64,000 nucleotides of DNA from an uncultured Dorea sp. (GCA_934295165.1 CAKRAT010000001.1:1-64000), one strand, 5' to 3'. Positions 48,501 through 57,245 are shown, counted from the stretch's first letter. A program made the numbers and translations. The notes: generated from the sequence alone by a model not told the origin.

Positions 48501-50694
48501 CGTTATTACCCTTTACAGACGGTGTCGAATCATCGAATGTAAGTCCGTCTGCTACAACCATCTTAGGCAGGATCGGAGCTGTTCCGGCTGCTGTAGCTGT
48601 CACATATGGCTCAATGGCTGTAATGCCATCTACCTGGATATCTTTGGACGCTGTTCTTACAACCTCTGCGCCATCTTCTTCATGGCTCATAGAAAGATTC
48701 AGTGTGAACTTTCCATTTCCTGTTGTATTGATCTTAACGGTCTTTTTATCTGCTGCGCCGTCGATCTCAGCTACGTCTTTGGCATTATCTCCCAGTGACC
48801 AGCTGTAAGTAATTCCATCCAGTCCTTCCGGAAGAGATGTTGCTGTATAAGTAGAAGACTGTCCTTTCTGGACTCTGTCTTTACCGTCAATCTGTCCGGC
48901 AACTAACTGATTCCAGTCTGAAGTTACTTCTTCACCGAATACTTCCCATTCTCCGATACCGATTCCCTGTGATCCTGATCCATGTCTGTCGATCAGCATA
49001 CGCAGTTTTGTAGATTTTACAGGTTCTTTGAATGTAACGGTGTTCCAGTAACGGTTGTTTCCATTCAGATAACTTCCAGGAGTATCGGATGCTGTGTCAG
49101 CACTACCATACTTCACGCCTACAGAAGACACGTCTGCACCTGTCTCATCTGTCATTGCATCGATTGTTTCCCAGTCATTTTTCTCGTAATCATAATACTG
49201 AACTGTACAGCTCTTCGGGAATGCTACACCTGCATTGCCATTGATATCTGCATAGTCTGACCAGTACATAACACGCATTCCGGTAAGTTCATATGGTGCA
49301 TCCCATGTCAGTGTAACCGGTGTCGGATACGTATTGCTGTTCCATGTATTCCATGATGAAGATGCGCCTGTTGCCAGCTGTCCGTTGTTAACGTTTGTAA
49401 CCGGCGTATTCTGTGCGTCTGCACTTGCTTTTGCTTTTGTTGCAATATTTGTTGAAGTTACTCCGCTTTCTTTCTTGCTTCCGTAAATCTCAACTTCACT
49501 TAATCCAAGTCCCGTTGCTCCGGAACCATTGCGGTCCATAACCAGACGGATCTTGCTTGTCGTTACAGGCTCTTTTAAGATCACGCCGTTCCAGTAACGG
49601 TTCTTTTCATTTGTGTACTCGGATGCATCTGTTCCTGCTTCCTCTTCTGTTCCGTATTTTACGCCTACAGATTTGGTATCTGTTCCAGATTCATCGATCA
49701 GATCTGTGATATCTTCCCATCTCTTTGCGCGGGAATTGTATGCCTGAAGCGAGCAGTCCTTAGGGAATGCTACACCGCCGCCATCTGACCACCACATAAC
49801 ACGGAGACTGTTCACTTCATAGCTGTCAGCACCCCAGTCAAAATCCAGTGTTGCAGGATATTCGTCACATCCATATGTGTTCCATGTCGTAGCCGGATCG
49901 TTTGTTCCAAGCTCGCCGTCTGTAACTGCCGCTTTTGCAGTTTCTTCATCCTGATATACATTCGTATAAGACGGAGTTACTGTTGCTTTTGATGCAACAT
50001 TTTCCCCTTCTGTCATCGGCGGGATACCAAATACTTCCCACTCACTGATACCAACACCATTGGTTCCGGTACCATTTCTTTCGATGGACAGGGATAATTC
50101 ATCTGTAACGATCGGCTCTGAGAATTTTACATAATTCCAATACTTGTTATTTCCGTTAATACCGTTGTTTGAACTGGTATCACGCTCTACTCCGACGTTG
50201 TCTGTTTCGTTACCCTTTTCATCGATCATGCCCTGGATCTCATGGACATTGCCATCTGCATCTTTATAACTTACTTTACAGGTCTTTGGCCATGTAACAT
50301 TGTTATCTGCATTGGCGGTTGCATTGTCTGCCCACCAGATAATACGCATTCCTGTAAGCGTATACTGGCTGTCCCAGGTAAGCTTTGTAGTAACCGGATA
50401 ATTCGCATCGCTTCCACCCCAGCTGTTCCAGCTGGTAGATGCGTCAGCCGTTGCAAGCTTTCCGTCATTCATCGCTGCCGGATCAATACTATACCGGTTT
50501 GTATAGCTCGCACTTGCTTTTGCTCTTGTTGCAACATTCATTCCCAAATTCTCCTCCTGAGAACCTTCGTCCTCAGACTCTGTACTCTGTACAGCCGCTT
50601 CACCATTATCCGGTGCGGCCATTACCAGATTCGCAGGAACCATCGTTGCAACCATTGCCATACTTAAAAGTATGGATGCAACTCTTCTTTTCAT
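45514..50694 (-). CDS. S-layer-anchored GH127 beta-L-arabinofuranosidase, multidomain
   Basis: This is a secreted protein of about 1726 aa. A signal peptide (1-26) is followed by three F5/8-type-C-like modules (about 45-222, 225-415 and 415-588) and Ig-like domains (about 600-795). The GH127 catalytic domain spans about 800-1435, with the zinc-site Glu/Cys of SYCEICASIALANWNQRM (about 1140) and the Cys pair of ACACCPPNL (about 1207). A Big_3-like Ig domain (1461-1535) and three SLH repeats (1538-1725; LARAQ, INREQ, ATRAE) end it. It should release L-arabinofuranose from plant glycans at the cell surface. GGAGGG lies 7 nt before the ATG. Confidence 0.93.
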   Translation of the reverse strand: MKRRVASILLSMAMVATMVPANLVMAAPDNGEAAVQSTESEDEGSQEENLGMNVATRAKASASYTNRYSIDPAAMNDGKLATADASTSWNSWGGSDANYPVTTKLTWDSQYTLTGMRIIWWADNATANADNNVTWPKTCKVSYKDADGNVHEIQGMIDEKGNETDNVGVERDTSSNNGINGNNKYWNYVKFSEPIVTDELSLSIERNGTGTNGVGISEWEVFGIPPMTEGENVASKATVTPSYTNVYQDEETAKAAVTDGELGTNDPATTWNTYGCDEYPATLDFDWGADSYEVNSLRVMWWSDGGGVAFPKDCSLQAYNSRAKRWEDITDLIDESGTDTKSVGVKYGTEEEAGTDASEYTNEKNRYWNGVILKEPVTTSKIRLVMDRNGSGATGLGLSEVEIYGSKKESGVTSTNIATKAKASADAQNTPVTNVNNGQLATGASSSWNTWNSNTYPTPVTLTWDAPYELTGMRVMYWSDYADINGNAGVAFPKSCTVQYYDYEKNDWETIDAMTDETGADVSSVGVKYGSADTASDTPGSYLNGNNRYWNTVTFKEPVKSTKLRMLIDRHGSGSQGIGIGEWEVFGEEVTSDWNQLVAGQIDGKDRVQKGQSSTYTATSLPEGLDGITYSWSLGDNAKDVAEIDGAADKKTVKINTTGNGKFTLNLSMSHEEDGAEVVRTASKDIQVDGITAIEPYVTATAAGTAPILPKMVVADGLTFDDSTPSVKGNNGYDFGEDFNSKLVPVEWEDVDPALYAKDQTGKTFEVKGTVTSAGETYEAVAKITVNKPVVVAEANSTVTFENVQLTDNFWNPKQKVNAVNSLNKAIYQIEQPSGGEPNFENAIKRLNGEPYDAFQGYVFQDSDIYKSIEAISYTLSVINDDTDPEMVAQKEKLEEKLAYWISLIEQVQYPDGYINTHFALRSQTTAGGTNQGTHRWRAFANHEMYNAGHFFESVVAYTRYREGIGKPDYSLYVVGKRFADEIVSLFGPDGTRHEVPGHEEIELALVKFSKLVNEYEGEGTGQKYVDTAKTLIDRRGESASLRESGYKGGEYSQDQTPIVSETNGVGHAVRACYYYAGVTDVATLLPEGDESRDAYLNTMDNIWDSVANKKTYITGGIGVASHGEDFGGDYELPSNNSYCEICASIALANWNQRMNLIHEDAKYADVVEKTLYNAILVGTNLTGDKFYYSTRLETASGNARSDWFACACCPPNLMRTIAKLSEYMYTVHNDDLFVNLYIGSDGSVNVGGTKVELKQETEYPWNGAVKMTVSPEKEKEFAMKIRIPGWVNEQKDDTVEIKVNGEAIKAKANKGYVTVDRTWKKGDVVEINMPMEIRKTEANPNVTTNTGKIALERGPIVYSMEKAGNAQMNSDISNFKVSNLVISRDADLKAEYNKDLLNGVVEITGTVQYNDGGTTKDVEVQAIPYYAWNNRGDNGVEGQNNSSQMQIWTNTSGTQPEAKVTSIEVTAPEKTTYNKGEELDLTGMKVVAKYSDGTIKDVNADDCEVTGFDSEKAGKKVITVTYEGKSATFEVTVKKAEAKMAYEDVKEDAWYYDAVAYNFEHKLMTGLDDTHFGPDQKLARAQFALILYRMNGSPKVEGKSTFKDVADNDWYTNAVIWANKEGIVTGYTDSGLFGPGDDINREQMAVMMYRYAKYAKCDTDKTEKLDSFKDGAKVNKFAKEAMEWAVGNGIISGKDNGTTLDPQGNATRAECATIMMRFCETYNVK

Positions 50695-50708
50695 TTTTTT
50701 CCCTCCTC

Positions 50709-50894
50709 TTAGCAGGTAATGTATTTCGTCAAAATCCACATTACCGGACCGGCTCCGTATTCCACTTTTTTCAGGTATTCTCTGTCTGTCTTGCTTAACA
50801 AATACCTGTTCTTCCAATCCCTCCTTCTTAGCGGCCCCAAACATCTCATATTTACGGAAACAGTCTTTTGTAAATGTGGGTCATGATTCGTCAT
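50709..50894 (-). CDS. Possible small ORF in the leader of the GH127 gene
   Basis: This is a frame of 61 codons lying wholly inside the approximately 240-nt leader, ending 14 nt before the GH127 ATG, with the GH127 ribosome binding site immediately after its stop. The composition is plausibly protein-like (LSKTDREYLKKVEYGAG, basic and amphipathic). A ribosome binding site is weak: AGGTG is 12 nt from the ATG. It could be a genuine small protein, a regulatory upstream ORF, or chance. Confidence 0.3.
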   Translation of the reverse strand: MTNHDPHLQKTVSVNMRCLGPLRRRDWKNRYLLSKTDREYLKKVEYGAGPVMWILTKYITC

Positions 50895-50941
50895 TTTTAC
50901 CAACATCACCTATCACATTTACATAAAAAATGTATGTTTTT

Positions 50942-50970
50942 ATTATATCTTATTTTGAGCCGTACCTCAA
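50942..50970 (-). promoter_or_regulatory. SigA promoter of the GH127-SLH gene
   Basis: On the minus strand TTGAGG (50965-50970), 17 nt, TATAAT (50942-50947). The predicted leader before the GH127 ATG is about 240 nt. Confidence 0.65.
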
Positions 50971-51047
50971 TTCAAAAAAAATCATATTTGTGTGATTTTT
51001 TTTGAACTTTTTATGTTTTTTTACGTTTTTGTCTGAAACTTCAAAAA

Positions 51048-51075
51048 AAGAAGCTGTCACAGCTGGCAGCTTCTT
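51048..51075 (-). terminator. Terminator of the rgpF-like gene
   Basis: AAGAAGCTG (51048-51056) pairs with CAGCTTCTT (51067-51075). The minus strand continues with TTTTTGAAG. It begins 20 nt after the rgpF-like stop and ends the polysaccharide export operon. Confidence 0.85.
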
Positions 51076-51094
51076 TTCTCATTCCATTATTTTA

Positions 51095-53038
51095 CTAATT
51101 TTCTTTTATTTCGATGGAACTCACATCCTGAATTCCTTTCATTTTCTTCCATTTTTTCTTCAGCTTTTTATATGCTTTTTCCGGCAGATACTGTTTTAAG
51201 TATGCCTTCATTCTGAATTTGAAGACTGCTTTGAAAGATCCGCGCAATGCGAACACCTGATTCACTCTTGCAACCATCTCATCATGATATGGTCCGATTC
51301 CATGGTTTACTACAACCTGATTGTATCCTCTCAGATAATAGCGGAGATTGTTGTATTCAATTGCCGCAAATTTATCTGTCATTCCGATTGCCGGATAATA
51401 TCCTGCTTCCTGTGCAACGAACGGATAAATTCTCTCGATCGCATGTAACAGTGTTCCGTCAATCTTATTTGGCTCCGGCGGGAAGTCTTCATACTCCCAG
51501 CCCTTCGCATACAGCGGTTTCAAAGCAGCAGGTCTGAACCAGAACATCGTTCCAAGCGGTGCCACAGGCGGTGCCATTACATTCATCGGTACATGCAGTC
51601 CAAGATCTTTTGCCAGCTTTCTGGTTACGTCAAAGTTCGGTCCCCATTCAAATCCGATCGTAGTGAAAAATGTACTGTGATTCGGCTCCGGCGGAGACAA
51701 AATTCCAAGTCTCGGGTTGTTCACAAATGTATTGATCACATTCGCAACGTACATCTTGTTTGCCAGTGTGTTCTGGAAACACTTATACGCAAAGGATGCT
51801 CCTATGGTTCCCGGCTTCACCTGTGCCGTCTTCTTGTCATGTGCAAAGCATGCGATATCATACTGCATGATCACATCTTTCACACCGACCAGAAGACTGC
51901 TGACATCACGTCCTCTGTTCTTTATCACTCTTACTTCCAGTTTATTACACGGAAGTTTTGCAAATACTTTCTCGATTGCCGCCTTCTTCTCTTCCGTATC
52001 CGTTGTCAGATAGATATCTGCACTTTCCGGCATAGAAGATACATAACGGTAAGACTCCTCCAGAAGATCTTCAAAATACAGATGCATCACCAGTGCGATC
52101 TTATTCTTCTTTGTCTGTTCTTCCAGTAATTCTTTGTTATACTGATTGGTCGGAAGTATATATGCAAGATTCAGATTTTTTACAATATCAGACTGATGAT
52201 AATTTTTCAGGATCGTATCCCATATCATATCCACATCATAATCTGTCTCATAGCGCAGATAATCGAACAATTCGCTTGTCTGCTCTCCCGCCGTATTTCT
52301 CAGGAAGTCCTCTTCCATATGGAAGAAACTTCTCTTTTTGAAAATCGGGCATCTGCGTTCTTCCAGCAGTTTCTTTGGACACATCATAAGTGGATAGCCG
52401 CTGTAATTACGAAGGTCATCCATCTCTACCGATACATCCCATTTATATCCCATATCGGCAAATGTTTTTGTAAAGATCGACTCATGCTTTCCGACTGCCT
52501 GTGCATAATCTTCGATCATCGGCATATTATTCCAGTAATTCTGGAATTCTTTGCTGGAAACCAGTGATCTTCTGCATGCGATCCAGTGTGACTGCACATG
52601 ATCAGGAAGATATCCATACGGTGAATATCCAAACGGATCCCCTTTGATCTTAAAGTACTTGGTTAATCCCCAGAAGTCCAGATCCTTTGCATCCATCTTT
52701 TCAAATGTCTCAGCAAACGGATATACCGGACCCATGATCGTATTGTTCAGCATGATGACTTCATCAAATTCTTCCAGCTTCTTCCATCCATAGGTTTCCA
52801 AAGCCGTCTTATAAGCCCATACGTCGAATCCCTTATTCTCTCTTACCAGAACTTTTCCATATTTCTCAAGTTCTCTTTTTCCTTCTTCTTTCAGTTTCCC
52901 GTTACATACAACAAATATTTCGGAAACATTTTTCTTCAGATCTTCTAAAAGATACGGAACATAGCTGTCCACGATTCCTCTTCTGTCATAGAAAAAGAAA
53001 ATCGCAAGACGCTTTGCGTTCGAATTATCTATTAACAT
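51095..53038 (-). CDS. rgpF: RgpF-like rhamnan synthesis protein
   Basis: This 647-aa protein matches the rhamnan synthesis F family of streptococcal rhamnose polysaccharide loci by RLAIFFFYDRRGIVDSYVPY, the VRENKGFDVWAYKTAL motif and a second related half (KNRGRDVSSLLVGVKDV). It is thought to act as a rhamnosyltransferase or polymer-modifying enzyme. It is the last gene after the RgpC/RgpD-like transporter, as in streptococci. A basic C-terminus suggests membrane association. AAAGGCTG precedes the ATG. Confidence 0.9.
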   Translation of the reverse strand: MLIDNSNAKRLAIFFFYDRRGIVDSYVPYLLEDLKKNVSEIFVVCNGKLKEEGKRELEKYGKVLVRENKGFDVWAYKTALETYGWKKLEEFDEVIMLNNTIMGPVYPFAETFEKMDAKDLDFWGLTKYFKIKGDPFGYSPYGYLPDHVQSHWIACRRSLVSSKEFQNYWNNMPMIEDYAQAVGKHESIFTKTFADMGYKWDVSVEMDDLRNYSGYPLMMCPKKLLEERRCPIFKKRSFFHMEEDFLRNTAGEQTSELFDYLRYETDYDVDMIWDTILKNYHQSDIVKNLNLAYILPTNQYNKELLEEQTKKNKIALVMHLYFEDLLEESYRYVSSMPESADIYLTTDTEEKKAAIEKVFAKLPCNKLEVRVIKNRGRDVSSLLVGVKDVIMQYDIACFAHDKKTAQVKPGTIGASFAYKCFQNTLANKMYVANVINTFVNNPRLGILSPPEPNHSTFFTTIGFEWGPNFDVTRKLAKDLGLHVPMNVMAPPVAPLGTMFWFRPAALKPLYAKGWEYEDFPPEPNKIDGTLLHAIERIYPFVAQEAGYYPAIGMTDKFAAIEYNNLRYYLRGYNQVVVNHGIGPYHDEMVARVNQVFALRGSFKAVFKFRMKAYLKQYLPEKAYKKLKKKWKKMKGIQDVSSIEIKEN

Positions 53039-53058
53039 ATTTTCAGCCTTTCTATTCT

Positions 53059-53784
53059 TTATTCAAACCTGTCACACACTTTTTCAACCTTGTCATCCAT
53101 GATCATGTGACCATGATCAAGCAGTATTGCACGGTTGCAGACTTCTTTCACCTGATCCATACTGTGCGACACAAATAATAAAGTCGTTCCCTGCTCCAGC
53201 ATTTCCTGAATTCTTCTGTGACATTTTGCCTGGAACTGCCAGTCACCTACAGACAGGATTTCATCAACGATCAGAATGTCCGGTGTATAGATTGTCGCTA
53301 CCGCAAATCCCAGACGTGCGAACATTCCCGAAGAAAAGTTCTTGATCGGCACATCCATAAAATCCTTCAGTTCCGAAAAGTCGATGATCTTCTGCATATT
53401 TTCTTCCAGCATCTCTTTCGGATATCCCAGGATCGCACCGTTCAGAAATACATTCTCTGTCGCGGTCAGATCCATATCGAATCCGGCTCCAAGCTCTATC
53501 ATAGGAGCAACCGTTCCCTTTACCGCAACTGATCCTTTCGTAGGCTTTAACACACCCGCAATGGTTTTCAGCAGTGTACTTTTTCCGGAACCGTTACGTC
53601 CCACCAGTCCGACTGCTTCTCCTCTTCCTACATGAAAATCAATATTCTGCAGTGCCCAGAACTCATCATATGCGATCTGGCGTTTTATTTTTTTTACAAC
53701 AAATTCTTTTAAACTATCAACATTTTCCCGGTATAACCGAAACATAATCGACACATCATTTACATCAATTATCGAATTGTCCAT
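53059..53784 (-). CDS. ABC transporter ATPase for polysaccharide export (RgpD/TagH-like)
   Basis: This 241-aa protein has Walker A GRNGSGKST (about residue 60), signature NFSSGMFARLGFA, and Walker B ILIVDEILSVGD. It ends soon after the switch His (VSHSMDQ) with no C-terminal carbohydrate-binding domain, as in RgpD. I chose the ATG at 53784, 6 nt from AGGAGG, rather than the one abutting it. It is 10 bp after the permease gene. Confidence 0.94.
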   Translation of the reverse strand: MDNSIIDVNDVSIMFRLYRENVDSLKEFVVKKIKRQIAYDEFWALQNIDFHVGRGEAVGLVGRNGSGKSTLLKTIAGVLKPTKGSVAVKGTVAPMIELGAGFDMDLTATENVFLNGAILGYPKEMLEENMQKIIDFSELKDFMDVPIKNFSSGMFARLGFAVATIYTPDILIVDEILSVGDWQFQAKCHRRIQEMLEQGTTLLFVSHSMDQVKEVCNRAILLDHGHMIMDDKVEKVCDRFE

Positions 53785-53794
53785 TTTCATCCTC

Positions 53795-54577
53795 CTATAC
53801 CTTCAAAATGAAAGTATCCTGTTGTTTGTAGAATATCCAGAGTCCAAGTCCGAGTGCCACCACACACGAAACAATACATTTCGCCTGCAGGATACCGCTC
53901 GGAACGACATTATATAAGATAACATCTCTGAACATCTCAATGAAATTCGCCAGCGGGTTCAGTCTTACAAGATCAGCAACCCATTCTGGCAACATATCTA
54001 CCGGGTAGAAAATAGGTGTCATGTACATCCATGCTGTGATCAGTATTCCATACAAATGCTGCAGGTCACGGAATGTAACTACAAGCGCAGACAGCATCAG
54101 TCCCATTCCCAGCGAAAATACGAACACATAGATAACCGGAATAAATACCAGCAATGCCGTCCAGCTGAGTTTTGTTCCTGTTGCAACAATAACGATCACC
54201 AGTGCGATAAACGATGTCACAAGGTTAACAAAACACGAGCATACTTTCGATACCGGGAACAGATATTTCGGTACATACACCTTCTTTATCAATGATGCAT
54301 TTCCAAGAACCGAACTCATCGCAACCGTACTTGCTTCATTATAAAAGTTAAAGATCACCTGTCCGCACATCAGATAAACCGGGAAATTCTCAATATTGGA
54401 CCGAAATACATGGGAAAATACGATGGACATGATGATCATCATTCCCAATGGATTCAGCACAGACCATAACATTCCCAGTACAGAACGACGGTACTTTGTC
54501 TTAACATCCCTGCGCACCAGCTCTTTTAACAAATTCTTATATGCAAGGAAATTATGTATATAAGTTACCACTAACAT
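53795..54577 (-). CDS. ABC-2 type polysaccharide export permease (RgpC/TagG-like)
   Basis: This 260-aa protein has six hydrophobic segments. The N-terminal amphipathic part (ELVRRDVKTKYRRSVLGMLW) is the family mark, as are NPLANFIEMFRDVIL and SALVVTFRDLQH. Together with the ATPase it would export an undecaprenyl-linked polymer made in the cytosol. GGAGG precedes the ATG. It lies between rfbC and the ATPase gene. Confidence 0.93.
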   Translation of the reverse strand: MLVVTYIHNFLAYKNLLKELVRRDVKTKYRRSVLGMLWSVLNPLGMMIIMSIVFSHVFRSNIENFPVYLMCGQVIFNFYNEASTVAMSSVLGNASLIKKVYVPKYLFPVSKVCSCFVNLVTSFIALVIVIVATGTKLSWTALLVFIPVIYVFVFSLGMGLMLSALVVTFRDLQHLYGILITAWMYMTPIFYPVDMLPEWVADLVRLNPLANFIEMFRDVILYNVVPSGILQAKCIVSCVVALGLGLWIFYKQQDTFILKV

Positions 54578-54594
54578 TTACCTCCAATATGGCA

Positions 54595-55143
54595 TTATTT
54601 CAGTGAACGAATGCCTTCCCACTTCTGATCTTTTTCTGAAATTGTAAGTTCCATTCCTTCAGGGATTGGCCATTCAACGCCGATCTCCGGATCGTTCCAT
54701 GCCAGACCGCCTTCATCATTCGGATGATAAAAGTCTGTACATTTGTATGCGAACTCAGCGGAATCAGACAATACCAGGAATCCGTGTGCAAAGTTCTTTG
54801 GAATAAAGAACTGTTTTTTATTTTCTGCTGACAGAAGCACACCGAACCATTTTCCATATGTCTTAGAACCTTTTCTTAAGTCTACTGCCACGTCGAACAC
54901 TTCTCCGCTTACAACTCTTACCAGCTTGTCCTGTGGATAGTTAATCTGGAAATGCAGTCCTCTCAGAACACCCTTCTTAGAACTTGACTGGTTATCCTGT
55001 ACAAATTCCATGTCAATTCCGGCTTCTTTATAATCATTGTAATTATAAGTTTCCATAAAATAACCGCGTTCGTCTCCGAAAACAGTTGGTGTAATAATCT
55101 TTAATCCTTCAATATCACATGTCTCTACTTTAATTTTTCCCAT
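54595..55143 (-). CDS. rfbC: dTDP-4-dehydrorhamnose 3,5-epimerase
   Basis: This 182-aa enzyme performs the third step of dTDP-L-rhamnose synthesis. Family marks are FGDERGYFMETYN, VQDNQSSSKKGVLRGLHFQ with catalytic His, VAVDLRKGSKTYGKW, FIPKNFAHGFLVLS and WNDPEIGVEWP. Its start follows AAGGAGCGG. rfbB and rfbD, needed to complete the pathway, are not in the window. Confidence 0.97.
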   Translation of the reverse strand: MGKIKVETCDIEGLKIITPTVFGDERGYFMETYNYNDYKEAGIDMEFVQDNQSSSKKGVLRGLHFQINYPQDKLVRVVSGEVFDVAVDLRKGSKTYGKWFGVLLSAENKKQFFIPKNFAHGFLVLSDSAEFAYKCTDFYHPNDEGGLAWNDPEIGVEWPIPEGMELTISEKDQKWEGIRSLK

Positions 55144-55173
55144 TTTTACCGCTCCTTATTCTCTGCGTAAATT

Positions 55174-56043
55174 CTACAGTCCTTCTGCTACTTCTACTAA
55201 ATATTTACCGTAATTCGTCTTTAATAAAGGCTGTGCAAGCTTTAACAGCTGCTCTTTTGAGATAAATCCTTTTTTATATGCGATCTCTTCGATGCAGGAA
55301 ATGTAAAGTCCCTGACGTTTCTGGAAAGCTGCCACGAAGTCAGCTGCATCCAGCAGTGCATCATGGTTTCCTGTATCCAGCCATGCAAAACCACGTCCCA
55401 TTGTCTCTACATGAAGATCTCCACGCTCCAGATATGCATTGTTAACGCTTGTGATTTCAATCTCTCCTCTTGCAGATGGTTTTACATTCTTGGCAATCTC
55501 TACAACATCATTGTCATAGAAGTATAATCCAGGTACCGCATAGTTTGACTTCGGATGTTCCGGTTTTTCTTCAATAGATACAGCTTTTCCGTTTTCATCA
55601 AACTCAACTACACCGTATTCTCTTGGATCTCTTACATAATATCCGAAAATTGTTGCTCCCTTTTCTCTTAAAGCTACATTCTGCAGCATTCTTGAGAAGC
55701 TCTGTCCATAGAAAATATTGTCACCTAAAACCAGGGCAACATTGTCATCACCAATGAACTCTTCTCCGATGATAAATGCATCTGCAAGTCCTCTCGGTGA
55801 CTCCTGTACCGCATAAGACATATTCAGTCCCAGATCTTCTCCTGTACCAAACAGCTCCTGGAATACCGGAAGATCTCTCGGTGTCGAGATGATCAGGATA
55901 TCTCTGATCCCTGCCAGCATCAGAGTAGACAGTGGATAATAAATCATCGGTTTATCATATACCGGCATGATCTGCTTTGATACTGCCTTTGTTAACGGAT
56001 ACAATCTGGTTCCCGAACCACCTGCTAAAATAATACCTTTCAT
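55174..56043 (-). CDS. rfbA: Glucose-1-phosphate thymidylyltransferase
   Basis: This 289-aa enzyme makes dTDP-glucose from glucose-1-phosphate and dTTP. The nucleotide-binding start is [44 protein letters not shown] and [16 protein letters not shown] are conserved. I chose the ATG at 56043 with AGGAGGT 8 nt upstream. It starts the rfbA-rfbC-permease-ATPase-rgpF run and has its own promoter. Confidence 0.97.
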   Translation of the reverse strand: MKGIILAGGSGTRLYPLTKAVSKQIMPVYDKPMIYYPLSTLMLAGIRDILIISTPRDLPVFQELFGTGEDLGLNMSYAVQESPRGLADAFIIGEEFIGDDNVALVLGDNIFYGQSFSRMLQNVALREKGATIFGYYVRDPREYGVVEFDENGKAVSIEEKPEHPKSNYAVPGLYFYDNDVVEIAKNVKPSARGEIEITSVNNAYLERGDLHVETMGRGFAWLDTGNHDALLDAADFVAAFQKRQGLYISCIEEIAYKKGFISKEQLLKLAQPLLKTNYGKYLVEVAEGL

Positions 56044-56101
56044 TAATATTACCTCCTGTTTTATACATATTATTAATCTACTTTTTCTCAATATCCGATT
56101 T

Positions 56102-56130
56102 ATTGTAACACATATTTAACATTTCATCAA
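56102..56130 (-). promoter_or_regulatory. Promoter of the rfbA operon (shared core with 45357-45385)
   Basis: On the minus strand TTGATG (56125-56130), 17 nt, TACAAT (56102-56107), about 58 nt before the rfbA ATG. The AAATGTTAA at the start of the spacer and AAATC after the -10 match the glycosyltransferase-operon promoter. Confidence 0.7.
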
Positions 56131-56141
56131 TGCATATTCTC

Positions 56142-57245
56142 TTAAAGCAACTGATTCAGATATATAAACTGTCCCTCTGCCTCTTTTTGCAGCTGCTTTT
56201 TCTTCTCTTCCGAAAGCCTTTCTGCCTGATCCATCACCGCCTTGATATCTGCATCTTTTAACTCTTCCAGCCGGTAATATCTGTGGACTCCCTGACTTTC
56301 CAGTGTGTGAAGCGTCTTCGGATCATAGATGACCGGAATCATCTTCTTACCTTTCAGTTCGGCAAGGATGATGCTGTGGAATCTTGTTCCAACCACAATT
56401 TCTGACTCATCATAGGCTTCCATGCATTCTTTTAAATTGTTTTCTCTGTAAAAACAGCAGTCTGTGCGGCTTCGTTCTTCTTCCGTAAGTGCTTCCCGTA
56501 TCTGCCGGATTGCCTCTTCATCCTGCTGCATCTGACAGAAGGAAATATACTTCACTTCGTATCCTGCTTCTATATATGCCTTTGACAGTTTTATCATAAA
56601 TTCCTGATAGCTTTGTCCGTAATCATTGATTGCAAATTTATTATTTCTGCCCTCCATGCTGATCACTGACATCAGCACCTGCTTCTTTTCCTGCTTCCGT
56701 ACTCCTGTGTCGTAATTGAATACCACATCCGGCGCACAGCTCACATTTTCCAGATCTGCAAATAACTGTCTCGAATATTCATCCCGGAACACTACCCCAT
56801 CATATCTTCCGAGAAGTTCATGGTATTGCCGGTAATAATTTTCATCTGAATACGGTCCGAAATTCGCTCCTACAACATACATTCTTCTGCTCAGCCTTCT
56901 TAGCCGTTCATCTGCCTGATACAAAAGACTATAATCATCAAAATGCTGAACGAATACAGACCCGCCTATATGCACAACCGCTTTTGCCATCCGGATCAGC
57001 ATCTTTCTGAAACCATCATCTGTTCCTTTTATCTTCTTCCAGAACCGGTTCCACCGGCTTGCTTTCTCACCACTCTGATCATAAAACGTCAGATTCTTAA
57101 TATCACGAAATGCCCCCGCATAATACCCGTCGGCACAAAGCACGAACCGTTCTTTCGGATATCTCTCACACAGGCATCTGACCATCAGATCATCCCCCAG
57201 ATTTCCTGCTATATATGCATAAATAAATATATATTCTTTTTTCAT
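56142..57245 (-). CDS. Polysaccharide pyruvyl transferase family protein (CsaB-like)
   Basis: This is a 367-aa protein of the PS_pyruv_trans family. Marks are YIAGNLGDDLMVRCL near the N-terminus, VHIGGSVFVQ, VVGANFGPYS and the C-terminal VVGTRFHSIILAELKGKKMIPVIYDPK. CsaB-type enzymes add pyruvate ketals to secondary wall polymer, and SLH domains bind that group. A role in making the anchor for the SLH proteins nearby is inferred, not shown. I chose the ATG at 57245, as AGAAGA is suitably spaced. It follows the AlgX-like gene after 27 bp. Confidence 0.85.
   Translation of the reverse strand: MKKEYIFIYAYIAGNLGDDLMVRCLCERYPKERFVLCADGYYAGAFRDIKNLTFYDQSGEKASRWNRFWKKIKGTDDGFRKMLIRMAKAVVHIGGSVFVQHFDDYSLLYQADERLRRLSRRMYVVGANFGPYSDENYYRQYHELLGRYDGVVFRDEYSRQLFADLENVSCAPDVVFNYDTGVRKQEKKQVLMSVISMEGRNNKFAINDYGQSYQEFMIKLSKAYIEAGYEVKYISFCQMQQDEEAIRQIREALTEEERSRTDCCFYRENNLKECMEAYDESEIVVGTRFHSIILAELKGKKMIPVIYDPKTLHTLESQGVHRYYRLEELKDADIKAVMDQAERLSEEKKKQLQKEAEGQFIYLNQLL

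Noticed and set aside
50695-50844. In-frame 50-residue N-terminal extension of the GH127 protein
   Set aside because: A clear signal peptide and GGAGGG site mark the ATG at 50694; the extension is polar and precedes the signal peptide.
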